A DNA stretch of 64,000 bases from Rugosimonospora acidiphila (GTDB taxonomy: Bacteria; Actinomycetota; Actinomycetes; Mycobacteriales; Micromonosporaceae), in contig NZ_BAABJQ010000025.1 in the NCBI RefSeq assembly GCF_039543385.1, positions 83,287 through 147,286 of the forward strand. Reading direction: 5' to 3'. The notes below the pieces were generated by a model, which saw only the letters and a list, made by a program, of their open reading frames with translations, searched no databases and was not told the DNA's origin. Position numbers and translations under genes: made by a program. How positions within the stretch are numbered: the stretch's first letter is position 1; each line of letters begins with the position of its first letter. This document shows positions 44,946 through 54,073 of this stretch, piece by piece.

Positions 44946-45258
44946 TGGGCGGCTCGCAATCTGCTAGGTCCGCGCGGGGGGTCGACGAGAGAATTCGTGC
45001 CGGGGCGGGACCATGCCTCGGCGTTGAGGCGTCCATCACCCTCTCGCCGCACGCGGATCGGTCCGGGCGCTAAGGTTGTCTATTCCTGCCCCGACATCCG
45101 GACCGGATGTGCGCGGCATGGTCGCCAGCGGGTCATCTGCCGACGTCTTCGAGCGACGGCAGGGCCTCATCCGGAGGCAGGACATCGAGGCGACGAAAAC
45201 GGTCGGCTTGACTCGCGGGAACCAGAGGAGCGTAGCCCGACTGCGTAGCCAACATATG

Positions 45259-45271
45259 GTAGACTGTATAC
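45259..45271. promoter_or_regulatory. Regulon operator h (GTAGACTGTATAC)
   Basis: 196 bp upstream of the GntR regulator gene, exact reverse complement of operator g in front of tctC. It suggests autoregulation by the GntR protein. The rest of the 521-bp gap 44946-45466 shows no gene. Confidence 0.7.
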
Positions 45272-45466
45272 GCCCAATCGGTATTTGGGCAAGGCGGCGG
45301 GAATGGCTTGAAGAGCCTGGTTAGTGGACGAGCGGGCACTGCGCGAGAAGCGCGGCGCGCGAGAGCTGTTTCGTTCCTAGTACGCCGTTTGGAGGGGCGG
45401 TAGGCATAATATTGAAGACAATAGTCCGGGGACGAGTCCCGGGTATCGATTATTAGGGTTGGATCT

Positions 45467-46192
45467 ATGAGAGACGGTAGGAAGTCGTCTGCGGGTGTGA
45501 CGGCCGCTGCTGACAAATCCGCGGGCATCCGAGCCGTCCGGGGTCCCGTCGCCCGGCCCGCCCCCCTCCGGCAGGCCGTGTTCGACGCGCTCGTTGAACT
45601 GATCATCAGTCGTTCCCTCAAGCCCGGCGAGCACCTCGGCGAGGGCGAATTGGCGGAGATGCTGGGCGTCAGCCGCCAGCCGGTTCGTGAGGCGTTCCAG
45701 CAGCTGCACTCCGAGGGCTGGGTCGACCTGCGCCCCGGGCAGGGCGCGTTCGTCCACTCGCCGACCGAGAAGGAGGCGGACGACCTGCTCGCGGTCCGCA
45801 CGCTGCTGGAGGCCGAGTCTGCCCGGCGGGCGGCCGCGCAGCGCACCGACGAGGACATCGCCCACCTGTGGCAGCTGTGGGACACGGGCAAGAAGGCGCT
45901 CGCCGTCCAGGATCTGGAGCAGATGGTCGGCGCGAACGCCGCGCTGCACGCCTACGTGATGGACATCGGCGACAACACGGTGCTCACCGAGCTGTCCCGG
46001 CTGGTGGATCGCCGCGTGCGCTGGTATTTCACGCCGGTGGCGGCGTCCCGAGGCAGTTCGTCGTGGGACGAGCACGCCGAGCTGATCCGCGCCATCGCGG
46101 ACGGCGACCAGGACCGCGCGGCCAGCATCATGCGGGACCACACCGAGCGGACCCGCCGCGTGACGCACGACGCGCAGGGCCCCGAGGAGTGA
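45467..46192 (+). CDS. GntR-family transcriptional regulator, FCD type (probable regulator of the Tct regulon)
   Basis: 241-residue regulator: a basic, disordered N-terminus of about 30 residues, a winged helix (about 33-95: ALVELIISRSLKPGEHLGE, LAEMLGVSRQPVREAFQQL, wing DLRPGQGAFV) and an FCD ligand domain (about 105-225) with the metal-site His residues in NAALHAYVM and DEHAELIRAI. Such proteins bind short palindromes with GT/AC arms and respond to carboxylic or sugar acids. The eight GTATRCNGTATAC-like sites across 27.9-45.3 kb, one in its own promoter, make it the prime candidate for controlling the acid-catabolic genes, likely as a repressor. Confidence 0.9.
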   Translation: MRDGRKSSAGVTAAADKSAGIRAVRGPVARPAPLRQAVFDALVELIISRSLKPGEHLGEGELAEMLGVSRQPVREAFQQLHSEGWVDLRPGQGAFVHSPTEKEADDLLAVRTLLEAESARRAAAQRTDEDIAHLWQLWDTGKKALAVQDLEQMVGANAALHAYVMDIGDNTVLTELSRLVDRRVRWYFTPVAASRGSSSWDEHAELIRAIADGDQDRAASIMRDHTERTRRVTHDAQGPEE

Positions 46193-46199
46193 CCGGGCG

Positions 46200-46237
46200 A
46201 GCCGGCGCGCCCGTCCACGGACCAGCCCGCGCCGGCT
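46200..46237 (+). terminator. Terminator after the GntR gene
   Basis: AGCCGGCGCG (46200-46209) pairs perfectly with 46228-46237 across an 18-nt loop, 7 bp after the stop. Confidence 0.7.
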
Positions 46238-46240
46238 TAC

Positions 46241-46382
46241 GCCCGAACCGTTGAGCCGCCCGAACCGTTGAGCCGCCCGAATCCTTGACCTACCCCAACC
46301 CTCGAGCCGCCGAACTCCGCCCGCCCGACCCCCTGGCCCCCGCGCGCGAGTGTTGGGCTGCGCGCAAGTGTTGGGCCGCGCG
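46241..46382. repeat. Short direct repeats in the GntR-ASST gap
   Basis: Three 17-bp copies of GCCCGAACCGTTGAGCC (46241, 46258, 46275, the last degenerate), followed at about 46345-46382 by two copies of a GCGCAAGTGTTGGGCYGC-like unit. No gene is visible. Confidence 0.7.
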
Positions 46383-46400
46383 CCGCGCGGTCCCCGGGTG

Positions 46401-47870
46401 CTACGCCCGCAGCACCGAGGACACCGCGATGGGGGAGGTGCTGCCCAGTACCTGGTTGGACGAGTCCAGGGCGTCGATGGCGAAGTAGTCCTGCCGGGCG
46501 ACCCGGATCGGCGTCTCGAAGCCGGACCGGTGCGCCAGCGCGACCGCGGTCAGCGCGTCCTTGCTGGCGCCGGTGCGCACCACCCAACGGGCCGCCTGGG
46601 TGGCGCCGTTCCAGCTGACGTGGACGGTCATCTCGTCGTCCTGGCGCTCACCCGTGCCCCGGGTGACGGCCACCGCCGGGTTGTCGGTGGGCATGCCCTG
46701 GAAGTCCAACCGGAAGGCGCGGTACGAGTAGCTGCCGCCCTGCAACTGCGCGTCGTAGCGCAGCGAGCCATCGGCCGCGTACTCGGAGAAGTACGGCAGC
46801 TGGCCCCAACCGACGAAGGACGCGTTGCCGGGCAGCTCCCGCACGCTGCCCTGGGTCTGCACCAGCAGGGCGTTGGGGTGCACCAGCTGCCGGTGCAGGC
46901 TGACGGTGTGCGCGCTCTCGTTCAGGTCGAGGATCAGTCCGCGCGACTGCTTCTCGTTCTGCGTCGCGCCGTACCCGTTGTCGAAGACGCTCAGCTTGCC
47001 GTCGCTGCGCCGGCGCACGTCGTGCTGCCAGTGGAACCGGGCGTCGTCGGCGATGGTGAAGTCGCTACGCTTGCCGCCCAGCCGCCAGAGCACCTCGCCG
47101 GTCTGCCGGTGCACCTTGAACACGGTCCACAGGTGCCGGCTGGAGATGAGCAGGTTGTTGTCCGTGCTGTCGACGGCCACCGCGTTGACGTGGAAGAAGT
47201 CCCAGGGGCCGGCGCCCGGCTTCGGACGGGGCTGGTACGAGTCGGACAGCGACACGTGGTCGCTGGCCCGCCACCGCATCAGCTCACGCCCGGTGGCGAC
47301 ATCCACCTCGCGGACGAAGCAATCGAGCAGGCTGCCGTTCTGCTGATAGTTGGTCGACAGCGCGGTGCCGGCCGAGGTGAGCTGGAACTCGTGCAGGTCG
47401 ACGTTGCCGGGGCCGCCCGACAGCCGGGTGATCTCGTGGTAATTGCTGTCCATGATGACGTACTCGCCATTGCCGTACCCGCTGATCTGCTTGCCCTGCC
47501 ACCAGGTCAGCACCGGTTCGCCCTGGTAGGTCTGCACCTGGAAGTTGGTGGCGGTCTGGCCGGACGGCGCCGGCTGGAACCACACCACCTCGCCGGTCTC
47601 GTCCACGATCATCGGGCCGTGCTGCCCGCTCGGCGGGCTGGGAGTGACCAGCAGGAGCCCGGGGGCGAGCACGCCGTTCACCACCTTCACCGAGATCACC
47701 GGTGGCCGCAGGTCGGTGCGGGACAGGTAGTTGCGCACCGCGGGGGCAGGCTTGGCCGGCTTTGGGGCCGAGTCCGAGGTGAGCGCGAGATCGAGGCCCC
47801 CGACCGCCGCCGCGGCCGCCAGGCCCGCGCCACCCATGATCAGATCGCGTCGAGTCGGTCGTACTGGCAT
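46401..47870 (-). CDS. Arylsulfotransferase (ASST)-family secreted protein
   Basis: 489-residue exported protein: a TAT signal (RRDLIMGGAGLAAAAAVGG) and a beta-propeller domain of the bacterial arylsulfate sulfotransferase type. Recognisable segments include MIVDETGEVVWFQPAP, DLHEFQLT, DFFHVNAVAVDSTDNNLLIS, GEVLWRLGG and ARFHWQHDVR, which carry the conserved His residues, and a C-terminal Ig-like domain. Many actinobacterial members have no proven sulfotransferase activity. The start at ATG 47870 lacks a clear ribosome site, but the signal peptide begins directly there. It appears monocistronic. Confidence 0.85.
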   Translation of the reverse strand: MPVRPTRRDLIMGGAGLAAAAAVGGLDLALTSDSAPKPAKPAPAVRNYLSRTDLRPPVISVKVVNGVLAPGLLLVTPSPPSGQHGPMIVDETGEVVWFQPAPSGQTATNFQVQTYQGEPVLTWWQGKQISGYGNGEYVIMDSNYHEITRLSGGPGNVDLHEFQLTSAGTALSTNYQQNGSLLDCFVREVDVATGRELMRWRASDHVSLSDSYQPRPKPGAGPWDFFHVNAVAVDSTDNNLLISSRHLWTVFKVHRQTGEVLWRLGGKRSDFTIADDARFHWQHDVRRRSDGKLSVFDNGYGATQNEKQSRGLILDLNESAHTVSLHRQLVHPNALLVQTQGSVRELPGNASFVGWGQLPYFSEYAADGSLRYDAQLQGGSYSYRAFRLDFQGMPTDNPAVAVTRGTGERQDDEMTVHVSWNGATQAARWVVRTGASKDALTAVALAHRSGFETPIRVARQDYFAIDALDSSNQVLGSTSPIAVSSVLRA

Positions 47871-48265
47871 CGCGCAACTCTGGCGCGAGTAGCTGTGAGT
47901 TCGGTGCGTGCAAGCTGGGTGCGCGGTCCAGGCCGGCTCAAAACCCTGGTGCCGCGCGAGGTTTGTCCAGGCGAAGGCCTGTGCGCGAGGCCGCGGATGT
48001 GGCGCACGTCTCCCGCCGCTCCCATCGGTGTCGCCGGTATGCCATCGCCCAGCAGCCGCCGCCGGCCTTGTTCGATGGTCTATTCTGTGCGGCGATGACT
48101 CCCGGGACGGCATTGCGCCACGCACGGATCGGTGACCCGGTGCTCCGCTGAGCGCCGTACGGGCCGTTGCGGGCCCGCTGTTCGATCGAGGATCCTGCCC
48201 CGCGCGGGCTCCGCCTCCGTCGTGTTGACCACAGGCTCTACACCTCAACCACGACAGGAGAATTC
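47871..48265. other. Gene-free divergent promoter region
   Basis: 395 bp between the ASST-family gene and the dienelactone hydrolase gene. I see no convincing gene, repeat or strong palindrome. Both genes are presumably transcribed outward from here. Confidence 0.6.
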
Positions 48266-49015
48266 GTGCCCACCAAGACGCTGCAGATTCCCACCCCGGA
48301 CGGCCGGGCGGACGCGTTCGCCGCCTTCCCCGACCACGGCCGGCGGCACCCAGCGGTGCTGTTGTACCCGGACGCCTTCGGCGTGCGGCCCGCGCTGGAG
48401 CAGAGGGCCCGCGAACTGGCCGGGCACGGGTACTACGTGCTGGTCCCCAACCTCTACTACCGGCACGGCCCAGCACCGGTGGTCGAACTTCCCGAGCACA
48501 TCGGAGAAGAGATCCGGCCCGCGATCATCGCTGCGCTGATGCCCCTGATCGAGGCGCACACGACCGAACGGATCCTGCGCGACGCCGACGCGTACCTCGG
48601 GTTCCTCACCACCCAGCCCGAGGCCAGCGCCGGACCGGTCGCCGTGATCGGCTACTGCGTCGGTGCCGCCTTGGCGATGCGCACCGCAACAGCCCATCCC
48701 GACCGGGTGGCCGCCGTCGCCGGATTCCACCCCGGCTTCTTGGTTACCCAGGCGCCCGACAGCCCGCATCGCCTCGTCCCCAAGCTCACCGCCCAGGTCC
48801 ACCTCGGCCTCGCCGAGGGAGACCTGTCGCCCTCGGCCATCGGCGAGCTCAACCGGGCCCTGGATGCCGCGGGTGTCGGCCACACCATCGAGATCTACCC
48901 CGGCACCATCCACGGCTTCACCATGTCCGACACCGACGCCTTCAACCCCTCCGCGCTGCGGCGCCACTGGGATCGACTGCTCCCTCTGCTCGACCGCGCC
49001 CTGACGAACACCTGA
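48266..49015 (+). CDS. Dienelactone hydrolase family protein
   Basis: Alpha/beta hydrolase of 249 aa. The DLH-type catalytic Cys is in the nucleophile elbow GYCVGAA (Cys131), and the catalytic His is in the C-terminal IHGF; the acid is probably Asp in the strand before it or in GLAEGD. The GTG at 48266 has ACAGGAG 5 nt upstream. Typical DLHs open dienelactones in chlorocatechol breakdown, but isolated genes such as this one are usually general carboxylesterase-like. No aromatic-ring-cleavage gene is adjacent. Confidence 0.88.
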   Translation: MPTKTLQIPTPDGRADAFAAFPDHGRRHPAVLLYPDAFGVRPALEQRARELAGHGYYVLVPNLYYRHGPAPVVELPEHIGEEIRPAIIAALMPLIEAHTTERILRDADAYLGFLTTQPEASAGPVAVIGYCVGAALAMRTATAHPDRVAAVAGFHPGFLVTQAPDSPHRLVPKLTAQVHLGLAEGDLSPSAIGELNRALDAAGVGHTIEIYPGTIHGFTMSDTDAFNPSALRRHWDRLLPLLDRALTNT

Positions 49016-49050
49016 GCGAGCCAGTTCGGCAGCGCCGAGCTTTCCCCGGA

Positions 49051-49103
49051 CCCGGCGGCGGCGCGGCTTCGGCGCGGTGCGCCGCGACCGGGCCGCCGCC
49101 GGG
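49051..49103 (+). terminator. Composite hairpin after the dienelactone hydrolase gene
   Basis: Outer 12-bp stem CCCGGCGGCGGC (49051-49062) with 49092-49103, enclosing CGGCGC-GGT-GCGCCG (49070-49084). Confidence 0.65.
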
Positions 49104-49440
49104 ACCGGGCGGTCGCGGCGGCGGGTTGTCCGGGTGCGGGCCTACGGCCAGGCCCGAGTCCGGTTCCTCATGCGGATGCTGCTGGCGCAGCTCGACCTCG
49201 GGCCCGCCAACCTCGACCTGCTCGCCATCCAGCTCACCGCCGCCCTCGACGGCCCGCTCCTGCTCTACTTGTCGGCCGACCTCGACCACTCGGTGGATCG
49301 GGGCGAACAGCACCTCGCCCGGGGCTGGCAGGACCTCGTGCTCCGCGTCTGTCGCCACTGACCCCTCCGACCTGGCCGTGATACCCAGCCTGCTTCGGGC
49401 GCGCGACCACGCCGAGACCGTCCTCCGGGACGCCGGCCAA
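49104..49440. other. Gene-free stretch between convergent genes
   Basis: Roughly 340 bp of very GC-rich DNA. Frames are open in several phases, but none gives recognisable protein or has a ribosome site. It may be decayed coding sequence. Confidence 0.4.
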
Positions 49441-49980
49441 CTATCGTTTGATGGACATGCACACGAAGGGGCTCCGCACGGCGGCACTGAACCGCTCTGC
49501 CGCGCTGAGGGCGACCTTAATCCGCTTGCGTGGCTTCATTCCGGTGTCGGCGGTGGCATACAGCGCGCCGAGGGCGACCTGATCCCCGCAGCCGACCGCG
49601 GCGAAGCCGTCCGCCGGCATGCTCAACTGATAGTCGTCGTAGACCGCGAAGAGTCGGCCGCGAACACCGACGAGGAACGTCCCGCCCTCCTCCCGGTCGT
49701 TCTCCTTTTTGGCCCATCCTCCCGACTTCAGGCAATCCCGAAGCGCGTCTACGAACCTGGTCGCCATGAAGCCGACCAGGTCACCCTCCGGGTCGGGCAG
49801 CTGTAACGAGTAGCGGATCAACTGACCCATGCGGAAAGACGTGGTGAATCCAAACAGGTACATGTCTTTCCGGAACACCTTGGCGTCGGCGCGTACGGCC
49901 AGGTTCCAGTCTGAGACCCCGGCGCTGTCGCCGCCGATGAACACGGCACCCTGATGAACGAGTCCCACGATCGCGGTCAT
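49441..49980 (-). CDS. HslV/proteasome-like Ntn-hydrolase (orphan)
   Basis: 179-residue protein beginning MTAIVGLVHQGAVFIGGDSAG. Removal of Met would expose Thr as the catalytic N-terminus. Counting from that Thr, Asp falls at 17 (GGDSAG) and Lys at 33 (RADAKVF), exactly the proteasome/HslV Thr1-Asp17-Lys33 triad. The usual GSG motif with Ser near the third conserved block is GCG here (AAVGCGDQVALGAL). Length agrees with HslV (~175 aa). There is no hslU or other unfoldase gene, no propeptide, and no alpha subunit. Similar short proteins occur in actinobacteria and their phages. The partner and substrate are unknown. The start is fixed by the Thr logic. Confidence 0.75.
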   Translation of the reverse strand: MTAIVGLVHQGAVFIGGDSAGVSDWNLAVRADAKVFRKDMYLFGFTTSFRMGQLIRYSLQLPDPEGDLVGFMATRFVDALRDCLKSGGWAKKENDREEGGTFLVGVRGRLFAVYDDYQLSMPADGFAAVGCGDQVALGALYATADTGMKPRKRIKVALSAAERFSAAVRSPFVCMSIKR

Positions 49981-49987
49981 GAGTACA

Positions 49988-50006
49988 TCTCACCCGCGAG
50001 GTGAGA
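49988..50006. promoter_or_regulatory. Inverted repeat upstream of the HslV-like gene
   Basis: TCTCACC-CGCGA-GGTGAGA, perfect 7-bp arms, 7 bp upstream of the ATG and overlapping the ribosome-site region, and 9 bp from the divergent small frame. It may be an operator or translational control element. Confidence 0.5.
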
Positions 50007-50015
50007 CCTCGGTCA

Positions 50016-50156
50016 ATGGGGCCTATCGAGGAATGTCGCCTGTCTCGCCAGCGCCTGGCGCGGCGAATCGCGGAACTGCCCGGCATCCTCGACGCCATGA
50101 CCGGCAACGTGGACACCCGGCGCTCGACGGCCCACACGGCCGGCGGCACGGTCTGA
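50016..50156 (+). CDS. Small hydrophilic protein or gene fragment
   Basis: 46 codons from ATG 50016, rich in Arg and Glu at the start (helical) and Thr/Gly at the end. It is divergent from the HslV-like gene, and the palindrome at 49988-50006 lies just upstream. It could be the shortened remnant of a longer accessory protein. No function is recognised. The lack of a clear ribosome site keeps confidence low. Confidence 0.35.
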   Translation: MGPIEECRLSRQRLARRIAELPGILDAMTGNVDTRRSTAHTAGGTV

Positions 50157-50182
50157 CCGCGGAGACGCGACGGGGCCCGCCC

Positions 50183-51394
50183 CTACCCCCGGCGGGACAG
50201 GCCGGCCTCCAGCGCCGGCTCGGCGGTGGCCAGCGCGCGGCTGCGCCGCTGGGCCGCCGCGTACGCGGCGAGGGCGGCGGCCGCCCCGACCGCGCCGGCC
50301 GCGGCGAACGACCCCCGGGCACCCGCTTGGTCAACCACAAACCCGGCGAACGGCGCGCCCAGGCTGGTGCCGGCGGTCATCGCCGCGCTGAACAGCCCCA
50401 TCGCCTCCCCGCGCGACTGGGCCGGGACCAGTCGGCTCAGCGCGTCGTTGGCGGACGCGAGGCTGGGGGCGCACAGCACCCCGCACGGGATCAGCGTCAG
50501 GCACAGCAGCTGCCAACTCGGTACGAATCCGACGGGTACGGTCAGCACGCCCATCCCGACCACCAGCACCAGCACCGGGACCGTGCGGCGCAGGGTGCCG
50601 TAGACCAGCCCGCCGGCCAGCGAATACAGGCACCACAGCGCGAACACCAGGCCCGTCAGCGAGGTGGCCCCGGCCTGGCGCAGCGTCGCCACGATGCTCA
50701 GGTCGGCGCCGCTGAGGATGAACGTCGCGGCGCAGCCGGCGATCAGGATGGCGATCAGCGGCGGGCCGACCCACGCGCGCCGGGGTACGGCGTCCCCGGC
50801 TCCGGCCTCGTGATCGGCCCGCACCGGGGGGTTCATGACGATCAGCAGTACCCCGCAGACCGTCACGCCGGCGCCGATCACCGCTATGGCGGGCCCGGTG
50901 CCCGCCGTGGTGGCCAGGGCGACCGCGACGGCCGGTCCGATCATGAAGGACAGCTCGACCGCCATGGAGTCGAGGGCGAACGCCGGCCGGCGGTGCTTTT
51001 CGGGCACCATCGCGGACAGGGACTGCCGCAGCAGGCCCTGGACCGGCACGCTGAACAGCCCGGCGAGCACCGCCACGGCCAGCAGCCCCGAATATCCCAG
51101 CAGCGGCGCGATGGCCCAGCAGCCGGCCTGGACCAGGGTGGTGGTCGCGACCACCGGCCGGGCGCCCCGGCGGTCGATGAACCGGCCGGCCAGCGGCGAG
51201 CCGAGCGCGGCGCCGACGGTGAAGGCGGCGGTGACCAGCCCCGCGGCGCCGTAGCTGTGGTGCAGGGCGTTGACCACGCGCAGGGTCAGGGTGATGCCCA
51301 CGGTGGTCGGTGGAATGCGGGCAAAGAGTCCGAGGAGGAACAGGTTGCGAACGCCCGGTAGGCGGAGCACCTCGCGGTAAGGGGTGAAAGCCAT
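50183..51394 (-). CDS. MFS transporter
   Basis: 403-residue integral membrane protein with 12 predicted transmembrane helices. The loop 2-3 motif A is seen as GSPLAGRFIDRRGARPV and its degenerate second copy as GGLVYGTLRRTVP; TM4-5 includes GLLRQSLSAMVPEKHRR. It resembles the small actinobacterial MFS exporters annotated as putative drug or sugar efflux. The C-terminus is a short Ala/Arg-rich tail. Start ATG at 51394. It is divergent from secA2 with about 100 bp between. The substrate is unknown. Confidence 0.87.
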   Translation of the reverse strand: MAFTPYREVLRLPGVRNLFLLGLFARIPPTTVGITLTLRVVNALHHSYGAAGLVTAAFTVGAALGSPLAGRFIDRRGARPVVATTTLVQAGCWAIAPLLGYSGLLAVAVLAGLFSVPVQGLLRQSLSAMVPEKHRRPAFALDSMAVELSFMIGPAVAVALATTAGTGPAIAVIGAGVTVCGVLLIVMNPPVRADHEAGAGDAVPRRAWVGPPLIAILIAGCAATFILSGADLSIVATLRQAGATSLTGLVFALWCLYSLAGGLVYGTLRRTVPVLVLVVGMGVLTVPVGFVPSWQLLCLTLIPCGVLCAPSLASANDALSRLVPAQSRGEAMGLFSAAMTAGTSLGAPFAGFVVDQAGARGSFAAAGAVGAAAALAAYAAAQRRSRALATAEPALEAGLSRRG

Positions 51395-51495
51395 AGTGGT
51401 CCGATCATCCCCCAGTGGTACGACGATCCGTCAAATGCGTTTACGACTGCCGCAAAAGTCGGTTTCACCGGTGGTAGCGGCTACCGTTGTTCGGC

Positions 51496-53802
51496 ATGGG
51501 GATCAGAGCCGGGCTGGACCGTCTGATCGAGCGGCCGGGAACAGTCGTCGATACCGCCGCGCTGGCGCGGGCCCTGAGCGCCATCGAGGCCCGGGAGCAG
51601 GCGCTGGCCGCGCTGGGCGACGTCGAGCTGGCCGCCGCGGCGATGGTGGTCGCGCCGGACGACCGGGTGGGGATCTGCGCCCTGGGCCGTGAGGCGGCCC
51701 GCCGAGGTCTCGGCCAGCGCCCGTACGATGCGCAGCTCACCGGGGCGCTGGCGATGCTGGCCGGGCACGTCGCCGAGATGGCCACCGGCGAGGGCAAGAC
51801 CCTCGCGGCGACGATCGCCGCGTTCGGCTACGCGCGCCGGGGCGCGCCGGTGCACGTGTTGACCGTCAACGACTACCTCGCCCAGCGCGACGCCGAGTGG
51901 ATGGGTCCGGTGTACCGGGCGCTCGGGGTGCGGGTGGGGTGGGTGACCGAACGGTCCTCTCCCGACGAACGGCGGGACGCGTACGGCTGCGACGTCACCT
52001 ACGTGTCGGCCAGCGAGGTCGGTTTCGACTACCTGCGCGACGGACTGTGCGTGACGCCCGGGGACCGGGTGCAGCGGCCGTTGGCAACGGTCGTCGTGGA
52101 CGAGGCCGACTCGATCCTTGTGGACGAGGCCCGGGTGCCGCTGGTCGTCGCGGGCAGCGTGACCGGCGCCGACGACCTCGCCCAACGCGCCGCGGTCATC
52201 GTCAGCCGGCTGCGCCCGGGCCGCGACTTCGAGCGGCTCGAGGACGGCCGCGCCGTACACCTCACCGAGGCCGGCCTGCGCGTGGTCGAGGCGGCCCTCG
52301 GCGTCACCAACCTGTACGCCGTGGACCAGCTGCCCCAGCTGACCGCGGTCAACCTCGCGCTGCACGCCCGCGAGCTGCTGCACCGCGACGTGGACTACAT
52401 CGTGCGCGACGGCGCGGTGGAGCTGGTGGACGAGTTCCGGGGCCGGGTCGCGCTGCGCCGCCGGTGGCCCGACGGGCTGCAGGCGGCCGTGGAGGCCAAG
52501 GAGGGCCTGACGCTCTCCGCCCAGGGCGAGGTGCTCGCGACCATCACCGTCCAGGCGCTGATCGGCCAGTACCCGACCCGCTGCGGCATGAGCGCGACGT
52601 CCGCCGCGGTGGGCGAGGCGCTGCGCGAGTTCTACGGGCTGGAGGTCGCCGTGATCCCGCCCAACCGCCCGTGCGTCCGGGTGGACGAGCCGGACCGCGT
52701 CTACCGTGACGCCGAGGACAAGCACGCCGCCTTGCTGGACGAGGTGGCCGCGGCTCACGCCACCGGCCGGCCGGTGCTGATCGGCACCCTCGACGTCGAC
52801 GAGTCCGAGCGGCTGGCCGTGGACCTGCGGGCCCGCGGCGTCGCGTGCACGGTGCTCAACGCGAAGAACGACGCGGCGGAGGCCGCCATCGTGGCGCGGG
52901 CCGGCAGCGTCGGCGCGGTGACCGTGTCCACCCAGATGGCGGGCCGGGGCACCGACATCCGGCTCGGTGGCGGGAACGAGGCCGACCGGAGCCTGGTGGC
53001 CGCGCTCGGCGGGTTGTACATCATCGGTACCGGGCGGCACGACAGCGGCCGGGTCGACGCGCAGCTGCGCGGGCGGGCCGGGCGGCAGGGCGACCCGGGC
53101 CGGTCGGTGTTCTTCGTGAGCCTGGACGACGCCCTGCCGCAGACCCACGCGGGCGAGGCGATATCGCGGGCGCGTGAGCGGGCACACGGCGACGAGCGTG
53201 GCCGGATCCGCCAGCCGAAGGTGCACCGCCTGATCGCCCACGCTCAGCGGGTGGCCGAGGGGAGCAACGCCGAGCTGCACCGCAACACCTGGCGCTACGG
53301 CTACCTCATCGAGCGGCAGCGCCGGGCATTGGCGGCGCGCCGGGAGGAGCTGCTGTGCACCGACGCCGCCGCCCGGTTGCTGCTCGCGCACCGGCAGCCG
53401 CGGTACGCGTCGGCATGTGAGCGGGTCGGCGCCACGGTGGTGGGCGACGCGGTCCGGGCCATCGCGCTGTACCATCTCGACCGCTGCTGGGCGGAGCACC
53501 TGGCGTACCTGTCGGAGGTGCGCGAGGGCGTGCACCTGAGGGTACTGGGGCGGCTTGACCCGCTCGACGAGTTCCACCGGTGCGCCGTGCCGGCCTTCCG
53601 CGCCCTGTTCGCCGACGCCGACCGGCGCACCCTCGACACCTTCGACTCCGTCGAGCTGACCGGCGACGATTGGGACCTGGCCGATGCCGGGCTGGTGCGG
53701 CCGAGCGCCACCTGGACCTACCTGGTGACCGACGACCCGTTCGGTTCCGAGGCGAGCCGGTTCTTCAAGGAGCTGTTCGGCCTGCCCTCGCGCCGCCGCT
53801 AG
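51496..53802 (+). CDS. secA2: Accessory Sec translocase ATPase SecA2
   Basis: SecA-type preprotein translocase motor of 768 aa, shorter than housekeeping SecA (~900+) and lacking the Cys-rich zinc-binding tail, as expected for actinobacterial SecA2. NBD1 has Walker A MATGEGKTL and Walker B VVVDEADSILVDEAR; NBD2 carries STQMAGRGTDIRLGGG and QLRGRAGRQGDPG. The preprotein cross-linking domain and a helical C-terminal domain are recognisable. It should export a subset of proteins with SecYEG. The ATG at 51496 gives the family N-terminus. There is no nearby secY2 or dedicated substrate gene. Confidence 0.9.
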   Translation: MGIRAGLDRLIERPGTVVDTAALARALSAIEAREQALAALGDVELAAAAMVVAPDDRVGICALGREAARRGLGQRPYDAQLTGALAMLAGHVAEMATGEGKTLAATIAAFGYARRGAPVHVLTVNDYLAQRDAEWMGPVYRALGVRVGWVTERSSPDERRDAYGCDVTYVSASEVGFDYLRDGLCVTPGDRVQRPLATVVVDEADSILVDEARVPLVVAGSVTGADDLAQRAAVIVSRLRPGRDFERLEDGRAVHLTEAGLRVVEAALGVTNLYAVDQLPQLTAVNLALHARELLHRDVDYIVRDGAVELVDEFRGRVALRRRWPDGLQAAVEAKEGLTLSAQGEVLATITVQALIGQYPTRCGMSATSAAVGEALREFYGLEVAVIPPNRPCVRVDEPDRVYRDAEDKHAALLDEVAAAHATGRPVLIGTLDVDESERLAVDLRARGVACTVLNAKNDAAEAAIVARAGSVGAVTVSTQMAGRGTDIRLGGGNEADRSLVAALGGLYIIGTGRHDSGRVDAQLRGRAGRQGDPGRSVFFVSLDDALPQTHAGEAISRARERAHGDERGRIRQPKVHRLIAHAQRVAEGSNAELHRNTWRYGYLIERQRRALAARREELLCTDAAARLLLAHRQPRYASACERVGATVVGDAVRAIALYHLDRCWAEHLAYLSEVREGVHLRVLGRLDPLDEFHRCAVPAFRALFADADRRTLDTFDSVELTGDDWDLADAGLVRPSATWTYLVTDDPFGSEASRFFKELFGLPSRRR

Positions 53803-54073
53803 GCTACCGTTCCGGCCGCTGGGCCGCTGCTCCGGCCGCTGAAACCCGGCACCCCGACACCCGCTGTCACCCGTAGGCCACTGTGTGGTCCCGGTTCAAC
53901 CACGCATGCCTGGCGCCAGGGCGCATTCCGGGCCTCGCCGTGAAGAAATCGTCAAGAACGGGGGGCTCGCTGTTGTTTTTCCGTCATGACATCTACCGGG
54001 GGACTTGCGCTCCGACTGTACTTCCATCCGCGATCCAGAGCGGATCGTAACTCGCGTTCATCAGGAGTAAGTC

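Noticed and set aside
45076..45324. 82-codon plus-strand frame before the GntR gene
   Set aside because: It overlaps operator h, has no ribosome site and no recognisable composition. It probably arises by chance in GC-rich DNA.
49126..49806. Plus-strand frame running into the HslV-like gene
   Set aside because: Its second half is antisense to the peptidase gene, which has catalytic residues in exact register. The first half is low-complexity Ser/Pro/Arg.
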